From positions 22,324,671-22,388,670 of the forward strand of contig NC_079421.1 of the NCBI RefSeq assembly GCF_026213295.1: 64,000 nt of DNA, given 5' to 3'. The notes under the pieces are model-generated. The model was given only the letters and a program-made list of their open reading frames with translations, did no database searches and was not told where the DNA came from. The position numbers and the translations under genes are program-made. This document shows, one piece after another, positions 51,547-63,938 of the stretch; the stretch's first letter is position 1, and each line of letters opens with the position of its first letter. The stretch comes from Gadus chalcogrammus. Its lineage: Eukaryota > Chordata > Actinopteri > Gadiformes > Gadidae.

Positions 51547-54500
51547 TCAGGGGCTGTAGGGCGGCGGCTTCTCGTCGGGGGGGAAGTGCGGGGGGGAGTA
51601 TCGGGGGGGCACCATGGTGGGCCACATGTGGCTGGCCCCCGACTGGGACTCGTCGGACAGCCCCGAGGAGTCGGGCAGGGTGCTCGAGCCCTGGGGGGGG
51701 GGGAGAGGAACGTCACTCACAGCGCGGGAGCTGGGACAGAAATGATACAATACACCATACATGGCCCACGATACCGGTAATATCTAAAACACTTTTACTC
51801 TTTTTTTCGCCAGTGGCGTAAATGTCGACGGTGCACGCGGTGCACTGCACCGGAGGAACAAAAAAATAAATAATCGCCTAGGGCGGCAAATGTGTCGGGG
51901 GCGCCCTCTGGTGGCGCCCTTAATTAATTAACTAAATTAGACGACACGCTCACCGTAGTAAGCGGGACAACGCGACAAGCGACGCGATATTTGCACCGGG
52001 GCATATCACCATGATGTTCCACCACTGTTTTTCGCTATTACTATACTTATTCCCACCCTTGATACGGACGCTGAAACCTTAAGGTTTCAGCGTCCGTATC
52101 AAGGGTGGGAATCAACAGGGTGCCTCAGGGTATGATACGATACCCCGTACATGACCCTCGATACCGGAAATAACGCAATACCGCGATTCATAGAGTCTAT
52201 CTTTTAGCGATACATATGTCTTAACTATGAACACAAAATGATCGTGAAAGGTAAGGTGCAATCATTATCATGAATTACTCGTCTTAACAGTTATTGTCTT
52301 TAAAAAAGATAAAATATATATATATGCCGATATATATATAATTGGCGCCAGTGCATCGATTCTAGTATCGCGCGAAGAAGAGTGAGGTGGAGGTGGAGCG
52401 CGAGTGTTTTAGAGGTGGAGCGCGAGAGGTGGAGCGTGCGCCGACCTGCAGGTCGTAGGCGGTGTAGGGCGGCAGGCAGGGGGTGGTGCTGTAGTAGGAG
52501 CTGAGATAGGTGCTGGGGGCGGCGGGCTGGGAGGGGGCCGGGGCCGGGAGGGCCTCTGGCTCACACGCGTCTGAGGCCGGGTTAGGGATCTGCAACGAGA
52601 GGTGGGGGGGGGGTTCCACAGTCAGAGGACCTTGGATCGAGTAGACCTCGCATTGCTTTGGGTCTTCCCCTCTTTGCCTTCTCTCCCTACGTCCAAACAA
52701 GATGATCGCCGTTATCATTGTTGTTCTACTTTAACATTTACATTTAGGGTGTTCAGCAAACGCTTTTATCCAAAGCGACTTACAGTAAATACATTTGTCA
52801 GAAAAAACTGAAACAACACTGTTTCTCTGTCGGTACTGTAAGGTTGTTCACAGAACCTTCTGCTAAGCACTCACATTCGCTAGGTTAACCCATTCCCCGT
52901 ACACAACAAAGATAGCGATAAGATTGTACACAATGTTAAGTACTATGTCTAAGTGCAAGGACGTACAACATACAATAAGTGTGTTCTACATGACAATAAG
53001 TGCGTCATACAGTAAAATAAGTGCGGTCTACGTTACAATAAGCTGGTTCTACGTTCCAATAGGCGCGTTCTACGTCACCATGTCCTTGAAGCCGCCCAGC
53101 ACGGCGGCGGTGATGATGCCCAGGAACAGCGCCACGATGTTGAGGATGGTGGCGGACCACAGCAGGTGGTAGAGGTGCACCACGTCCTGGCAGCTCTTCA
53201 CGTCCACGTACTCGTGGTAGCCCCCGATCACCTCCACGCGGCTCGCCCAGTGGGCGCAACAGGGCAGGTGGAGCGTTATCAAGCTGCCTCGTCAGCATCG
53301 TCATCATCATCAACATTGTCATCATCATCATCATTGTAATCATCGTCATCATCATGCGAGAGCTGTTGTCCGATCATGACACCTCTTATAGTTTCTGTTT
53401 TCCGTTCTTATGAAGTGTTTCTCATCATTGGTAGTCTTTTATATTTACATATGTAAATATGTAAATATATATTTTATATATGTATATATTTCTTTTATGT
53501 TTCCATGCTACTTTAGTTTAATTTGTAGCTTTTGTTTCGGGCTCTGTTTACGTAGCACTAGCTTAACCAACAGTTTGTTCTCTGTCTTGGGCCGAGGATA
53601 AATGCTAACAAATGGTTGATGTGTATTTTGATGATAGCAAAACCGATCAAACAAATATTATGCCCTATTCAAAACGTGTTTGAATACAAAGAGGACTTTA
53701 GATTTGTTGTTGTTCGTTTTAACTGCGGTTTAAGCTCAGTGAAAAAGAGTCAAAGCTATCACGGAGACTACAGATGATGGAACACAACATTTCAATGAGG
53801 GCAGGGTTGGAAAACAGAACCACGCCTATAAGCTAAATGATTTACCGCAAGTACTTTGAACGTGGAAAGAGACAAAAACCATGAAAACACCTGGGGTAAT
53901 ATCAGATGGATGGAAAGTGGTCAGAGAGCTAGAAATGCCTCCAGTCATATGAACAGGTACGGCGTGTGATAACATAAATGGAGAGCAGGCTTGTCCAGGA
54001 CATGCAGTGAGATGCCACAATCAGCCTGGGCCACTTAGATGGAGCACAGACAAACATTCACACATTCAACCCTAGTAGACTACAAAAATGGTGGACCATC
54101 AACAGCCAACCACCGGGGCGTAGAAGAGGGACCTACTTCCAAATCATGGAGGATTTCCTAAACTTTTTCAAAACATCTTTATTCTGCTGTCCCATAAGAG
54201 GATGCTCTCTGAAACATAGGTAACAAGAAAAAAAACATTCTTTCTTTTCTGGTACAATTTACAAACTCACAATATAAATATAAACGGTTTATACTGTAAA
54301 TATGATTAGTTACACAGATATCCAAACATTTAGTCCAAAGGAAGGATTAAAGGAAAACCAAGATATTCTAACCATCAGAAAAGCAATTTGAATTTAGGAG
54401 CCGGACTATATGGCTTTTCAAGAAATATTTTCTATATTTGTTCAAGCTTTCACTATTGCCCCTACCCTGCCCCTTTTTTATTTGCGGGCGTGGGGTAGAT

Positions 54501-55556
54501 CCTTTTGACGTATAATTTAAGATTGACACTTTTCCTTCACTTTAGAACTTTGTGCCTTAAATCTTTATATTTAAGGTTTCTTTTTTTTTTTTTTTTTTTG
54601 TTTAAAGGCACAACGATTATATTGCTCCGGTCCATAACCCCTATTGTACTCATCACCTCTCGTCCCTCGTCCGTTTGGGGGTTGGTTTTCTTAAAGACGG
54701 TGCAGTCAGTAGGAGGAGTGACCGGGGTTAAGTACAGATCAGAGGGGCGGAGAAGCAGGGCAGCGCTGGGGTTGGGGGGGGGGGGGGGGGGGGGTCATGC
54801 AGGCGGGGGGGGCGGGCACTGAAACTCACTTCCCACACTTGTAGAGGTCACAGCAGTAGCAGGTGTTTCCCTTCACCTTCAGCTTGCAGGACATCTTGGA
54901 GGGCGTGGGACATGGCACCTGGGGGCCCAAGACGGACGGTTACCACGGCTACAGAGGCCCGGACCGACGCCGGCCGGCCGGCGGTTTGACGTCCGGCCGC
55001 CGGCGGAACCAGACATCAATCCCTTCACATTTATGAATGAAGATGAAATGGATCCGGGATGCAGTACTACCACCGCGTAGCGGCTAGGGGCACTGCTACT
55101 CGTCAGGCGGGAGCGGCGGGGGTCACTTACGTCACGCTCGGATGAGGTTTCACTGGAGTGGAAGTCGCAGCGGCCTGCGTAGAGCGGGCGCAGGTCCTGG
55201 GGGGAGGCAGGGGGAGCTATGAGACACACAGCGGGGGGGACGGGAGGACCTCACACCACCCAGACACCCAGAGAGCACCCAGGGAACGCCCAGGGAACGC
55301 CCAGGGAACGCCAGTACTCTCAGGGTGGCAGGGGGGCAACAGGAGGCTCTCCCGCCACCCAAACACCCAGGATCACCCAGGCCACAACACAACTCTCAGG
55401 GTTAGTGAGTCGACAGAGAGGCAGAAGGACGATGCTGAATGGACTGAGTTAGCCCTTGGTAGATTTCCTTTAGTCATTTAAAACAATGTTCAGCAAATCG
55501 GGCAGAATTGTTTCTCTTATATCAAATGTTAGCTATGATGGCTGCGTTGTTAAAAG

Positions 55557-55587
<31 letters not shown>

Positions 55588-55910
55588 ACTATATCTATTT
55601 ATAAATAGATTTTCCCCTCCCGAGACAGATCATGTTGGACCTTGTCAGCATCGAGGAGGAATGCTGGGAGGAATGCCGTAGCTCTGTGTTGGAAGGCTAC
55701 TCTAAGTATAAACACACCTAGTTTCCCTGGCAACCTTCCTCCATGCCTTTAAATATACACCTACCCGTCTAACATCAATCCATACATCGGTATAGACACA
55801 CACACACACTCACAAACCCATTCACATACAGACACACACACAAACACAAACCCCCATACACACACTCACAGACACACACACAAACACAAACACATACACA
55901 CACACAAACC

Positions 55911-55952
<42 letters not shown>

Positions 55953-58900
55953 CCGACTCCTTATCATAAGACTTCATCCCTTCAGACTTAACGTCAGGCC
56001 CTCTTCATCGTCTGTGTAACCCTTTGATGCGTCCCGCGCGCAGAGTGGATGAAGACTCTAAGTGCAGAGCTATCCATTACGTTGCTATTGGATGACTTTG
56101 TTAAGGCGCCCGTTGTGTTTACAGTTCTTACGATATGCCTGGCGGCGAACACCCCGTCCACGATGGCGCAGCAGAACGCCGCCACCACGCCGAAGCTGAT
56201 GAAGACGATGGACGCCACCAGCTGGAACACACAGAGAGACAGACGTGTGAGGAAGACGGACACGTTAGGAAGACGGACACGTTAGGGACATCAACGCCGT
56301 GGCAGACATGAACAATGGGATATACAATGTATATTGTGTCATTGTACGACTGTTGTACAAATACAACCTGTTTTGTGTAATAATGTGTTGTGTGTCAAAA
56401 TATACTTCACCAAACTGAAACTTTGCGGAAGCAACGTTACCTATTGCTAAGAATACACAATATGGGCTCTAATGGCAACAATAACAACATGCCAACGTGA
56501 ACACCACACTTTGAGATCTACTACTTTTTATATCATTACTACATTATGATTAGATTATTATTAGATTATAATTGCGGGCACCTGACCACCACTCTGCCAC
56601 CTTGAGGGGGCGCCTCAGTGCAGGGCCGTAGCACCAAATTCTGGGCCCTTTATACAAGAGGTACTGATGCCCCCCCCCCCCCCCCCGGATTCCCCCTACC
56701 ATCCCCCCTGGCAGAATTGTTGATGGACTGCCGCTAGGGAATGGTAAAAAATTCTACAGACATAATTTATTTTTTATTATTTTTTTATTCCTATAGCCCC
56801 CCCCTCTGCCTTGCCCCCCCCCCCTCAACTTATACCCTCGTTCCGGCGGCCCTGCCTCAGTGGCTCCGTAGTAGGAACACATTTCTAACATGCACTCTGC
56901 AGTGCTAGCTCCCTGTGCTGAGATGGAGCCCCCCCTCTGGGTCATGCTGATGGCAGACAGAAGGCTGTCCGTGTCCTAACTGGGGAAGCTGCACCTTGTA
57001 GCGCGTCACAAATACCTTCTGGTTCCTTCTAAGGTGACTGGATGAATGTGTGTAGCTTGACAACCCTGAAGTCCAAGTTAATAGGTGTTTTTTGTGAAAT
57101 GTGTAGCCATAAACAACTACATGTGCGATGTGTAGGAGTGCAAATACACAGATTAGCACCATAACATATGCTAATGTATGCAACAACATGACAGTGGGAA
57201 CCACATGAGGCTGCAGCAGGTGAGGATCAACCCTGCAAGCATCTAAGGTCAAGCTGTCAAAAAAAGACATTGAAAGGTTATGTTGTCATGGTTAACGTCA
57301 AGTTTTTAAAACAAAGACGGGTTATATTGTCTTGGTGAAAGTCAAGTTGTTATAACGCAAAGATCTCAGACATAACACTTGACATTTAAAATGACATAAT
57401 TAACCGAAAGAGACTTAATAACAAGAGCCCTAAACATTCAGAAAGCCTCATCATGTTTATGATGATCATGTTCATGACACATCTCATCTTCATGGTTATG
57501 ACGGTCGCAATGCACACCCTTTAAGATAAAGTGTGACATGATTTTTGTATTTTGCTGACACAATAACCTGGCACGTCCTCCGATATCAACTGAGGCAGTA
57601 GAATCAGTTCAAAACAGAGCTATTAACACGGCCATATACATCACTAATATAAAATATGTGTGTTGATTATTTTCCTTCTCTCTCCACCTGGGTTGACGGT
57701 TTAGCGCGTTACGGTCATGCCCCCACCCTGACTGCAGGACAGGCTCCACCGTGGCTGCTGGATGGGTGTGGCTGGGGTGTGGTGTTCGTCAAACCCTACT
57801 CAGGGGAGCAGAGGGAAGCTGAAGTCTGGAGGACCGTGAGTGGTGATATAAGGAGCCAGTGACAGGCAGGGCTGGTTCTGCCGTCCGGTAATGTGGGTGA
57901 GCCCGACCTGTTTTGGGCTGGCCCGGTGCCCAGCTCTTTGTTGGCATCTCTTTACTCCTGCGTTGCTCTCTCTTCCTTTTTTCCATTCACACCACATTGA
58001 TGGACACCCAGTTACAAAGCCTAGCCTAGCCTAGCCTACAGTCATAGCAAGAGGGGGCCGTCTAGGTTAGCGTGCTATTGGACAGTTTGAGTCAGCCAAA
58101 CGAGGTCTTCATGAATCATGCCATTCACATGGGAGTGATGTTTCTGATGACAACATCAGGGAGTAACACGACGCTGAGATGTGATGGATCGTACTTTCAG
58201 GGTCGGAATAAGGCTCCTATGTTGGTTCTGCGATGACTGTTTTTCTGTGTCACTGAATTGGACGTTCTAGTTGAAAGGATTTCATGATATTAAATAAAGA
58301 TATCTTGATATCTGATATGTCTACTCGAAGGTTGTCCTGTCTTATCCTCGCTATCTTTGTTGCACACAGGGAATGGGTTAACCTAGTGATGGTTAGTGCT
58401 CGGCGCTTCTATGAACATCCTCGCTGTACCAACAGCGATATAGTGTCGTTTCCCTTTCTTCCGACAAATTAAATTATTGTAAGTCGCTTTGGATAAAAGC
58501 GTCTGCTAAATGCTCTAAACGTAAATGTAAACATAAGGTATACATAAACGTAGCACACAAATCACACAATGAGACCATGTGACCGTAGCCCCTCCTATAA
58601 CTCCAGACACAACAGAGCTGACGTCACAGACGGCCCTGTGCCTCTTAACGATCTCCACTCAACGGAAAACGCCCTAATTAGACGCACGCCATAGGCGCAC
58701 CTAGGTGGGGGGGGCGGGGTGAGCGGGTTCGCTGTACATCTCGCTGACACCCGGACTCTGCTGCAGTAGGGTGGGGGGGGGGGGGGGGTAGGGAGAGGTA
58801 TCACGCCACACATCCAGTCTTCACTCCGGCCGTGACAGGACGTCCCAGTGACAGTTCTGGTGCCTTCGCCCCGGACTTCTGCAAGGCGGCATTCCTTAGG

Positions 58901-61900
58901 TGCTGCATCTGTGCTCCTGCTCCTCCTCCCCTTACACGCGGCTATTTCGGTCTGATCCCAGCGGGGGGGATGGGGGGTTGGGTGGGTGGGTGGGGGGGGT
59001 ACGCGCGGGGGAATATGCACGACTATAAACTCCCGAGGGGCCGGCGACAGGGACTGACGGGATAATGACTAATGCCGACTTTAACGACAAACGCACGCGC
59101 ACAAACGCATGCACGCTCACACACTCACACATGCACGCATTCATACTCACACAGACAGCCACCATAATATGAAAACATCACTCGAAGCTAAGTTCAACAG
59201 TGGTTGAACTCGCCCACACATTCATCCGAAAACAGATTTTCTTTTAATTGATTGTCTGTTTACAGATGAGCTACTGGATGCCTCAATTACCTCGGCGATC
59301 AATAAAGTATTTTTGAATTAATTTGGATTGAATTGTTCCTGGAAGAGATGTGCTGATTTGCATCGCATCCCAAGAAGCCGTAAACATCCTCTTACCATCT
59401 GCCTCTTGTTCTCGATCAGATGAGCCCCGATGATTCCTAGGAAGGAGCCGAACCCCAGCTGGAACGACAGGAAATGGCTCTTTGAGTTTGTTTGATAATG
59501 GACGCAATTAAATCATCATTTTCTTAATTCTCCTTCGTTGCTGGTAGCCGCACCCACTCGCTCAGTGTCTGAGCAACAGTCTAGGTTTGAAACGCTCAAT
59601 AAAGGCTGAATGTACTGGCTAGCCCATGTCCGTCTGTTTTGGATCTAACTCTAGTTTCTCGGTCATAACAACCATTCATAACAAAGTTTATTCGATTTTC
59701 TGCCGTCATATAAAACATTCAAGCGCTCCGACGTTAAAGATCCACAGTATTTCAGGGGGTTGTGTTCGATCACGGACTGAACTTTTCAGTGAGCAGAACC
59801 AAACAATCGATTCTCTCTTATCGGTTCCTGCGCCCTAAATGTCAAGCGTCCGCTCGGTAAGGCTTGTTTTCCTCCAGTAAGGGCCACACTGGCCTTTAGC
59901 TATGAGCCCTGACCTGATATTCACTGTTTTTTATGTGTTATTTTGGGTTATATGTTGTCTGGTTCGTGGCTCTCCCAGACGGTCTGCTCTACAGCGGCGA
60001 TGGTTTAGGGGAAGTCTACCTTTCCCCCCAATGCTCTTGAGAGGTCTGCCTCGTCTGTGTAGGACCGTACTCTACGCTACGCTCATGCACTCACGCTATT
60101 TCAGAACGCTGCCGCTGTGTGTTCGCGTGTGTGTGTGTGTGTGTGTGTGTGCGTGTGTACGAGCCCGCCAACAAAACAAAAGCTGTGTGCCGCAGAGTGC
60201 CCTCCTCACTCAGCCACTAATGACAGCGCCTCGCTGAATAATGAATGTCTGCGAAGATTCACTCCGTCAGAGAGACCGTTCACAGTCAGGGATTTTATTA
60301 CGGAAAATAAAATCACATCTCTCGCTTTTGATTGGTTATGGATTTTCGCATTACGCCGGCCCGAGCCCCGCTGTTATAACTGTGTGTGCGTGCATGCGTG
60401 TGTGTGCGTGCATGCGTGTGTGTGGGCCCGTGTGTGTGTGTGTATGTGTGTCTCTGTGTGAGCCAATGTGTGTGTGTGTCTATCTGGGCCCGTGTGTGTG
60501 TCTATCTGTGAGTGGGGCTGTGTGTCTGTGTGTGTGTATCTGTGCAAGTGTGTGTGTTTGTTTTCCCGTGTGTGTGTGTGTGTCTATGTCTGTGTGTGGC
60601 TGCGCGTGTGTGTCTCTGTGGGTGTGTCTGTGTCTGTGTGCGTGAGCCTGTGTGCGTGTGTCTGTGTGCGTGTGTCTGTGTGCGTGTGTCTGTCTGTGTG
60701 TGTGTAGGGCAGCAGAAGGTGGGTGCGGCCCACTCACGATGACCCCTGGGTAATAGCCCCCCACGGTGATGTTCTGGGTCCTGGTGGTGGCGGCCAGGCC
60801 GAAGATGAGGATGAGGATGGAGACGATCAGCAGCATCACCGTCACAGTGATGGATTTCTTCTTCCTCCTCTTGAAGGACCCTGAGGGACAGCCCCCGAGG
60901 GGAGACAGGGCAGTCATTAGCGAGGCAGTAGGACTACGGCGGGGGTCCATTCGCCGGCCCCCAGCGCTGGACGCGTGCGTCTGGCCTGGTGGGCGACGCT
61001 TGTTAAGGAGAGTGCGTGGTTGGGACGCCTTGGTTACAGTACGTCGTTTGGCCTCCGTTGTCATCTACATTACTCAGATTCTCCGGCCCAGACCTCAAGC
61101 TAAAGCGGCTCCAGAGCCCCGGCAGAGCGCATGCAGCTACAGTTGGGTGTAATGAATGATTATTGATTTAGTTTGTTGTTGTGAGGTCTGACAGGATCTG
61201 CTCCTTTCTAACTGGCGCTGCAGGCTTTTGTCTTTGAATTATTGTTGCAGTTCTGGAAAGGATTCTTACAAACACAAGTCCTTAACATGTTTGAAACACT
61301 TTGCTTGTTATATAATCATAGAAAATAGGCCTACTGTATGCCATTCTTTCGTTGACCAGTACGTTAATCATGAATGCCGTTTTTAAGTAGACGTTGGTTC
61401 GTCTCTGACTTAAGAGATATTTCAGAAGGAAACAGTGCCTATGACGGGAAAGATGGTGTCCACGGATGTCTGATGCTGAGCATAGGAGCATAATGTAATT
61501 TTGCCGCACCTGCAGTAACCTGACAGCACCAATAGAGACATCTACACTGATACCAAAATAACAAAACCTGGTTTGGCGCTGCACAGTAGAAAGCCTTTCC
61601 CTACCAATATGCTTTATTTTATTTAAAACCAGGAAGAACGTTTTATTTTTGCCTTACTGGGGAAACAAAGGGGGCTCCGGGGAAAACAGCCCAAGCAAGT
61701 TAAAAAAAAAACAGGCGACCGGACGCTTCAATCATTTCAACGCAGGACAAACATCTACATCGCCTCTAGAAATTCAGGGATATTCACAATTGTGCCAATT
61801 GATGCATGCACGGCGTTGACCTTGCGCTGCACACCTACCCATGGTAACGTTGGTGTGGGTCAGAACCGCTCCGCTGGCGGGCGGCTGGTGGTGGTGGTTC

Positions 61901-61914
61901 GTCACGGGGGGCAT
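51547..61914 (-). CDS. tmem255a: Four-span membrane protein TMEM255A
   Basis: Exons in transcript order: 61914-61839, 60880-60738, 59458-59396, 56221-56132, 55196-55131, 54918-54830, 53241-53079, 52589-52446, 51690-51547; all in phase, 325 aa. Start [15 protein letters not shown]. Membrane spans at about 36-58 ([24 protein letters not shown]...), 74-90, 95-122 ([20 protein letters not shown]) and 202-226 ([19 protein letters not shown]). A Cys-rich loop ([13 protein letters not shown]) separates spans 3 and 4. The cytoplasmic tail ends with two PY motifs, PPRY (306-309) and PPPY (320-323), typical WW-domain ligands of NEDD4-type ligases. Function is otherwise poorly known. TMEM255B is the alternative paralog, but the ZBTB33 neighbour and [15 protein letters not shown] loop favour 255A. 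The exon-8 donor (GTCGGC) is weak, and exon 9 is preceded by a poly-C tract. Confidence 0.92.
51901..51915. promoter_or_regulatory. CTCF-like core in tmem255a intron 8
   Basis: GCGCCCTCTGGTGGC matches the central part of the CTCF motif (reverse orientation). It lies next to repeat-derived sequence, so it may have been brought in by a mobile element. Confidence 0.35.
52049..52112. repeat. Perfect 64-bp palindrome
   Basis: Two 32-base arms (52049-52080 and 52081-52112) are exact reverse complements with no spacer, centred on CTTAAG. The outer 12 bases of each arm (ATTCCCACCCTT) resemble the terminal repeat of a common fish hAT element; the inner 20 bases (GATACGGACGCTGAAACCTT) are not recognised. 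Confidence 0.97.
52101..52373. mobile_element. Degenerate hAT-like element fragment
   Basis: Starting from the palindrome arm, AAGGGTGGGAATCAACAGGG is followed by GATACGATACCCCGTACATG-type repeats. Near 52350 it ends in GTGCATCGATTCTAGTATCG. This looks like the 5' portion of a teleost hAT family element recalled by its GGGTGGGAATCACC terminus. A second related fragment is at 51741-51785 (ATGATACAATACACCATACA). No transposase frame remains. Confidence 0.55.
52732..52920 (-). mobile_element. SINE/L2-tail-like dispersed repeat, copy 1
   Basis: The minus strand ends CTGTAAGTCGCTTTGGATAA followed by AAGCGTTTGCTGAAC and AAATGTAAATG, the widespread fish 3' tail. It is homologous over its length to copy 2 at 58341-58532 (shared CGCTATCTTTGTTG and GGGAATGGGTTAACCTAG blocks) in the opposite orientation. 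Family name (L2 or V-SINE type) is from memory and uncertain. Confidence 0.7.
53281..53355. repeat. (ATC)n-type trinucleotide repeat
   Basis: Interrupted TCATCATCA units, directly upstream (transcript sense) of tmem255a exon 7, about 40 bases from its acceptor. Confidence 0.85.
55280..55313. repeat. CCCAGGGAACG short tandem repeat
   Basis: Three consecutive 11-base units in tmem255a intron 4, within CACCCAG-rich sequence (55255-55380). Confidence 0.8.
55560..55615. repeat. (TA)n tract
   Basis: Interrupted TA dinucleotides in tmem255a intron 4. Confidence 0.8.
55797..55953. repeat. Interrupted (CA)n microsatellite
   Basis: CA runs with AAACCC and AGACAC interruptions in tmem255a intron 4. 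Confidence 0.9.
58341..58532 (+). mobile_element. SINE/L2-tail-like dispersed repeat, copy 2
   Basis: Plus-strand copy with tail TGTAAGTCGCTTTGGATAAA followed by AGCGTCTGCTAAATGC and GTAAATGTAAAC. Body homologous to the inverted copy at 52732-52920. Both lie in tmem255a introns. Confidence 0.72.
60124..60705. repeat. Degenerate (GT)n region
   Basis: GT-rich sequence at 60124-60152 and again at 60380-60705, interrupted by CT, GC and GA steps (for example GTGTCTGTGTGCGTGTGTCT), in tmem255a intron 2 close to the exon-2 donor at 60737. Cys-Val frames over it are artefacts. Confidence 0.9.
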
Positions 61915-63872
61915 CCTGCCTGGAGGTTGTTTTGACGAGACGATCACCTCACCCCCACCCCCGAAAAGAATTAGGACTCGAGGTTGAAGATGTGGTACTT
62001 GACGAGAGGAGCGACCGACTGTTTACAGCTGGAGGATAACGCAGAGGTTCCTTGCAGCAGTGGCATTCTCCGACAGAAGCAGACCCAGTCCCGCCGCTGC
62101 AGTCGTGTCTCCCTCATGTACATCGGCCACTTGTCCTCCTCACTGTCGTCCGGTAGCGATGTGCGCATGTACAGTCGGCACCGAATAGGCCAACCTATGC
62201 CTTTATGAAACCGTTCATTAATCGCTGCTGATGGTAATAATGAGTCTGCGTGAGAATCTTATCCTTTATGCTCCAGGGATGATGTTGGTAGTTTTAACAT
62301 GACACAGGGGTCCAAAATGGGCTACATCTTACACTCGATCAGGTGCTGGTGCGCGGTGGATATCCCGCTTTAATAGATCAAGGCTGACCGGTACCCACGG
62401 CGTCCAACGTAAACTGCTGTGAGGAGTCGCGTCACGCTGGAACCACCACCACTCAGTTCACCCTGAAGAGTAGTTAAGTTAGGTTAAGATACCGGTAAAG
62501 TATGAATTGTGTTAAGTAAAGCTGGGAGATTTCCCCACTTGCAACTCGTGCGAGTGGTGTACGAGGCATCTGGAACACACCATGAGTTCTACGTCAAACG
62601 GACTTTGCCTTTCTCGTTTTAAGCATTGATACCCTCATATAAGCGAGCACATAACAGATCAAGGTACCAACATCCTCTCGGAAACGGTCGAATGTGGTTT
62701 TTGTGAAGTGTGTGATCTTGAACGTCCTCTGGTAAAACGCTAGAGCGACACACTGCCTCAGCCTCTGCATACTAATCATACTCGCTATAATAAAGGCCCT
62801 CATCAAACGTTGGGTGATGCGGACTATTTTAGTGCTTATTAAACCCCCCGCGCGTACCCTGCATGAAGCACGTGCACGCGAACATCACGGACCATAGTTA
62901 TGTTTCCATGACGCAATTTCTCTTTCATTTGCACAAAAAAAAACCTCACCCTCTGTCCCATGTGTGTAGCGGGCCGGCGGCCCCTACGTGACGGGGGTGC
63001 TGATGTCCCCGCGGTACAGCGCTCCAACTTTAACTCCATCCGCGGACCCAGTGACGCACTGTAACCCCGAGCCAACAACCCATTCATGCAACTTTAAGTT
63101 CACTTTTTTATCCTCTTGTCTTTAGTTTAGTTTTATTTTAATGCATTCTCAACCACTAATATGCGTTCACATACTGTAAGAGGATGCTCATTGCACGTGC
63201 GTTTGATCCTATTTAATGTCGCCAGTCCTAATGCAGACAAAATAACTATAATGTTCATTTATTCAGCGATCCACAACAATGGCCCTGGGATGAGAGAACC
63301 TATAGAATACACGTTGTTCCGGGGGTCTTTGCAACGTATTGCCTTATAGTCTAAGCACAGCTCGACGGACAATGGCAGCTCGCTGTGCGTGTGCGGAATA
63401 CAGTGTCGTGCCTCGGCCCTTGCTGCTTTGGCCATTGCCAAAAGTCCTTTGGGGATTAAAAAAAAACGAATTTCTCCCACCCCCTGTCCTCCCTCAGCCT
63501 TCATTCACTATGAGGCGCGCCTAGTCGAGCAGAGGTTCTCCGTGCCCGGCTCCCACAGCGTGCGTAAAACCTTCTCATGAAATCCCCAAATACTTTTTGA
63601 CAACTTTGATTTTTTTTTTGATCATCAAGGGGTCAAATCGTTTTCACCATATTTATCTGCGCGCTCACTGAACAGGACTCTTCAGGTATTTTCGTGATGT
63701 TTAATAAACTGAGCTAGTGTTTTATATGTTTTAGCATTTAGCAGTCATTGAAATGTAACGCATTTGGAATAATGCGTTAAGGCTCTAAAATGTACGGATG
63801 CCAGTGGAGTTGAACTTGATGGGACGGTGGATGTGTTGGTTTAACAAGTGCCTTTTCTGTCTGTGAAGAACC
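61915..63872. other. tmem255a upstream region to the next gene
   Basis: No coding frame is supported. It should hold the tmem255a promoter (left part) and the promoter of the plus-strand gene at 63873. 62970-63060 is GC-rich with several CpG, but I see no gene in it. Confidence 0.4.
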
Positions 63873-63938
63873 ATGGAGCCCACTTCCGCAGCGGGGGGAG
63901 CTGGAGAAGAACAACTTGATAACCAACCGGGAAACTCA
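63873..63938 (+). CDS. atp1b4: First coding exon, probably atp1b4 (partial at window edge)
   Basis: Strong start context (AACCATGG) and 22 in-frame codons (MEPTSAAGGAGEEQLDNQPG, N, S) end at a canonical GTAAGT donor, phase 0. The exon is too short and acidic to identify by itself. The name rests on gene order: in human ATP1B4 follows TMEM255A on the same side. The beta-4 subunit of Na,K-ATPase has an acidic N-terminal region, which fits; in non-mammals it works at the plasma membrane, while in placental mammals it moved to the inner nuclear membrane. The rest lies beyond the window. Confidence 0.5.

Noticed and set aside
51547..61914. Identification as TMEM255B
   Set aside because: Some loop residues resemble 255B, but the neighbours ZBTB33 and the likely ATP1B4, and the [12 protein letters not shown] segment, fit 255A better. 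A paralog tree would settle it.
62839..63580. Short frames in a GC-rich patch upstream of the last exon
   Set aside because: No homology, no splice sites consistent with a gene, and no periodic codon signal that I can see.
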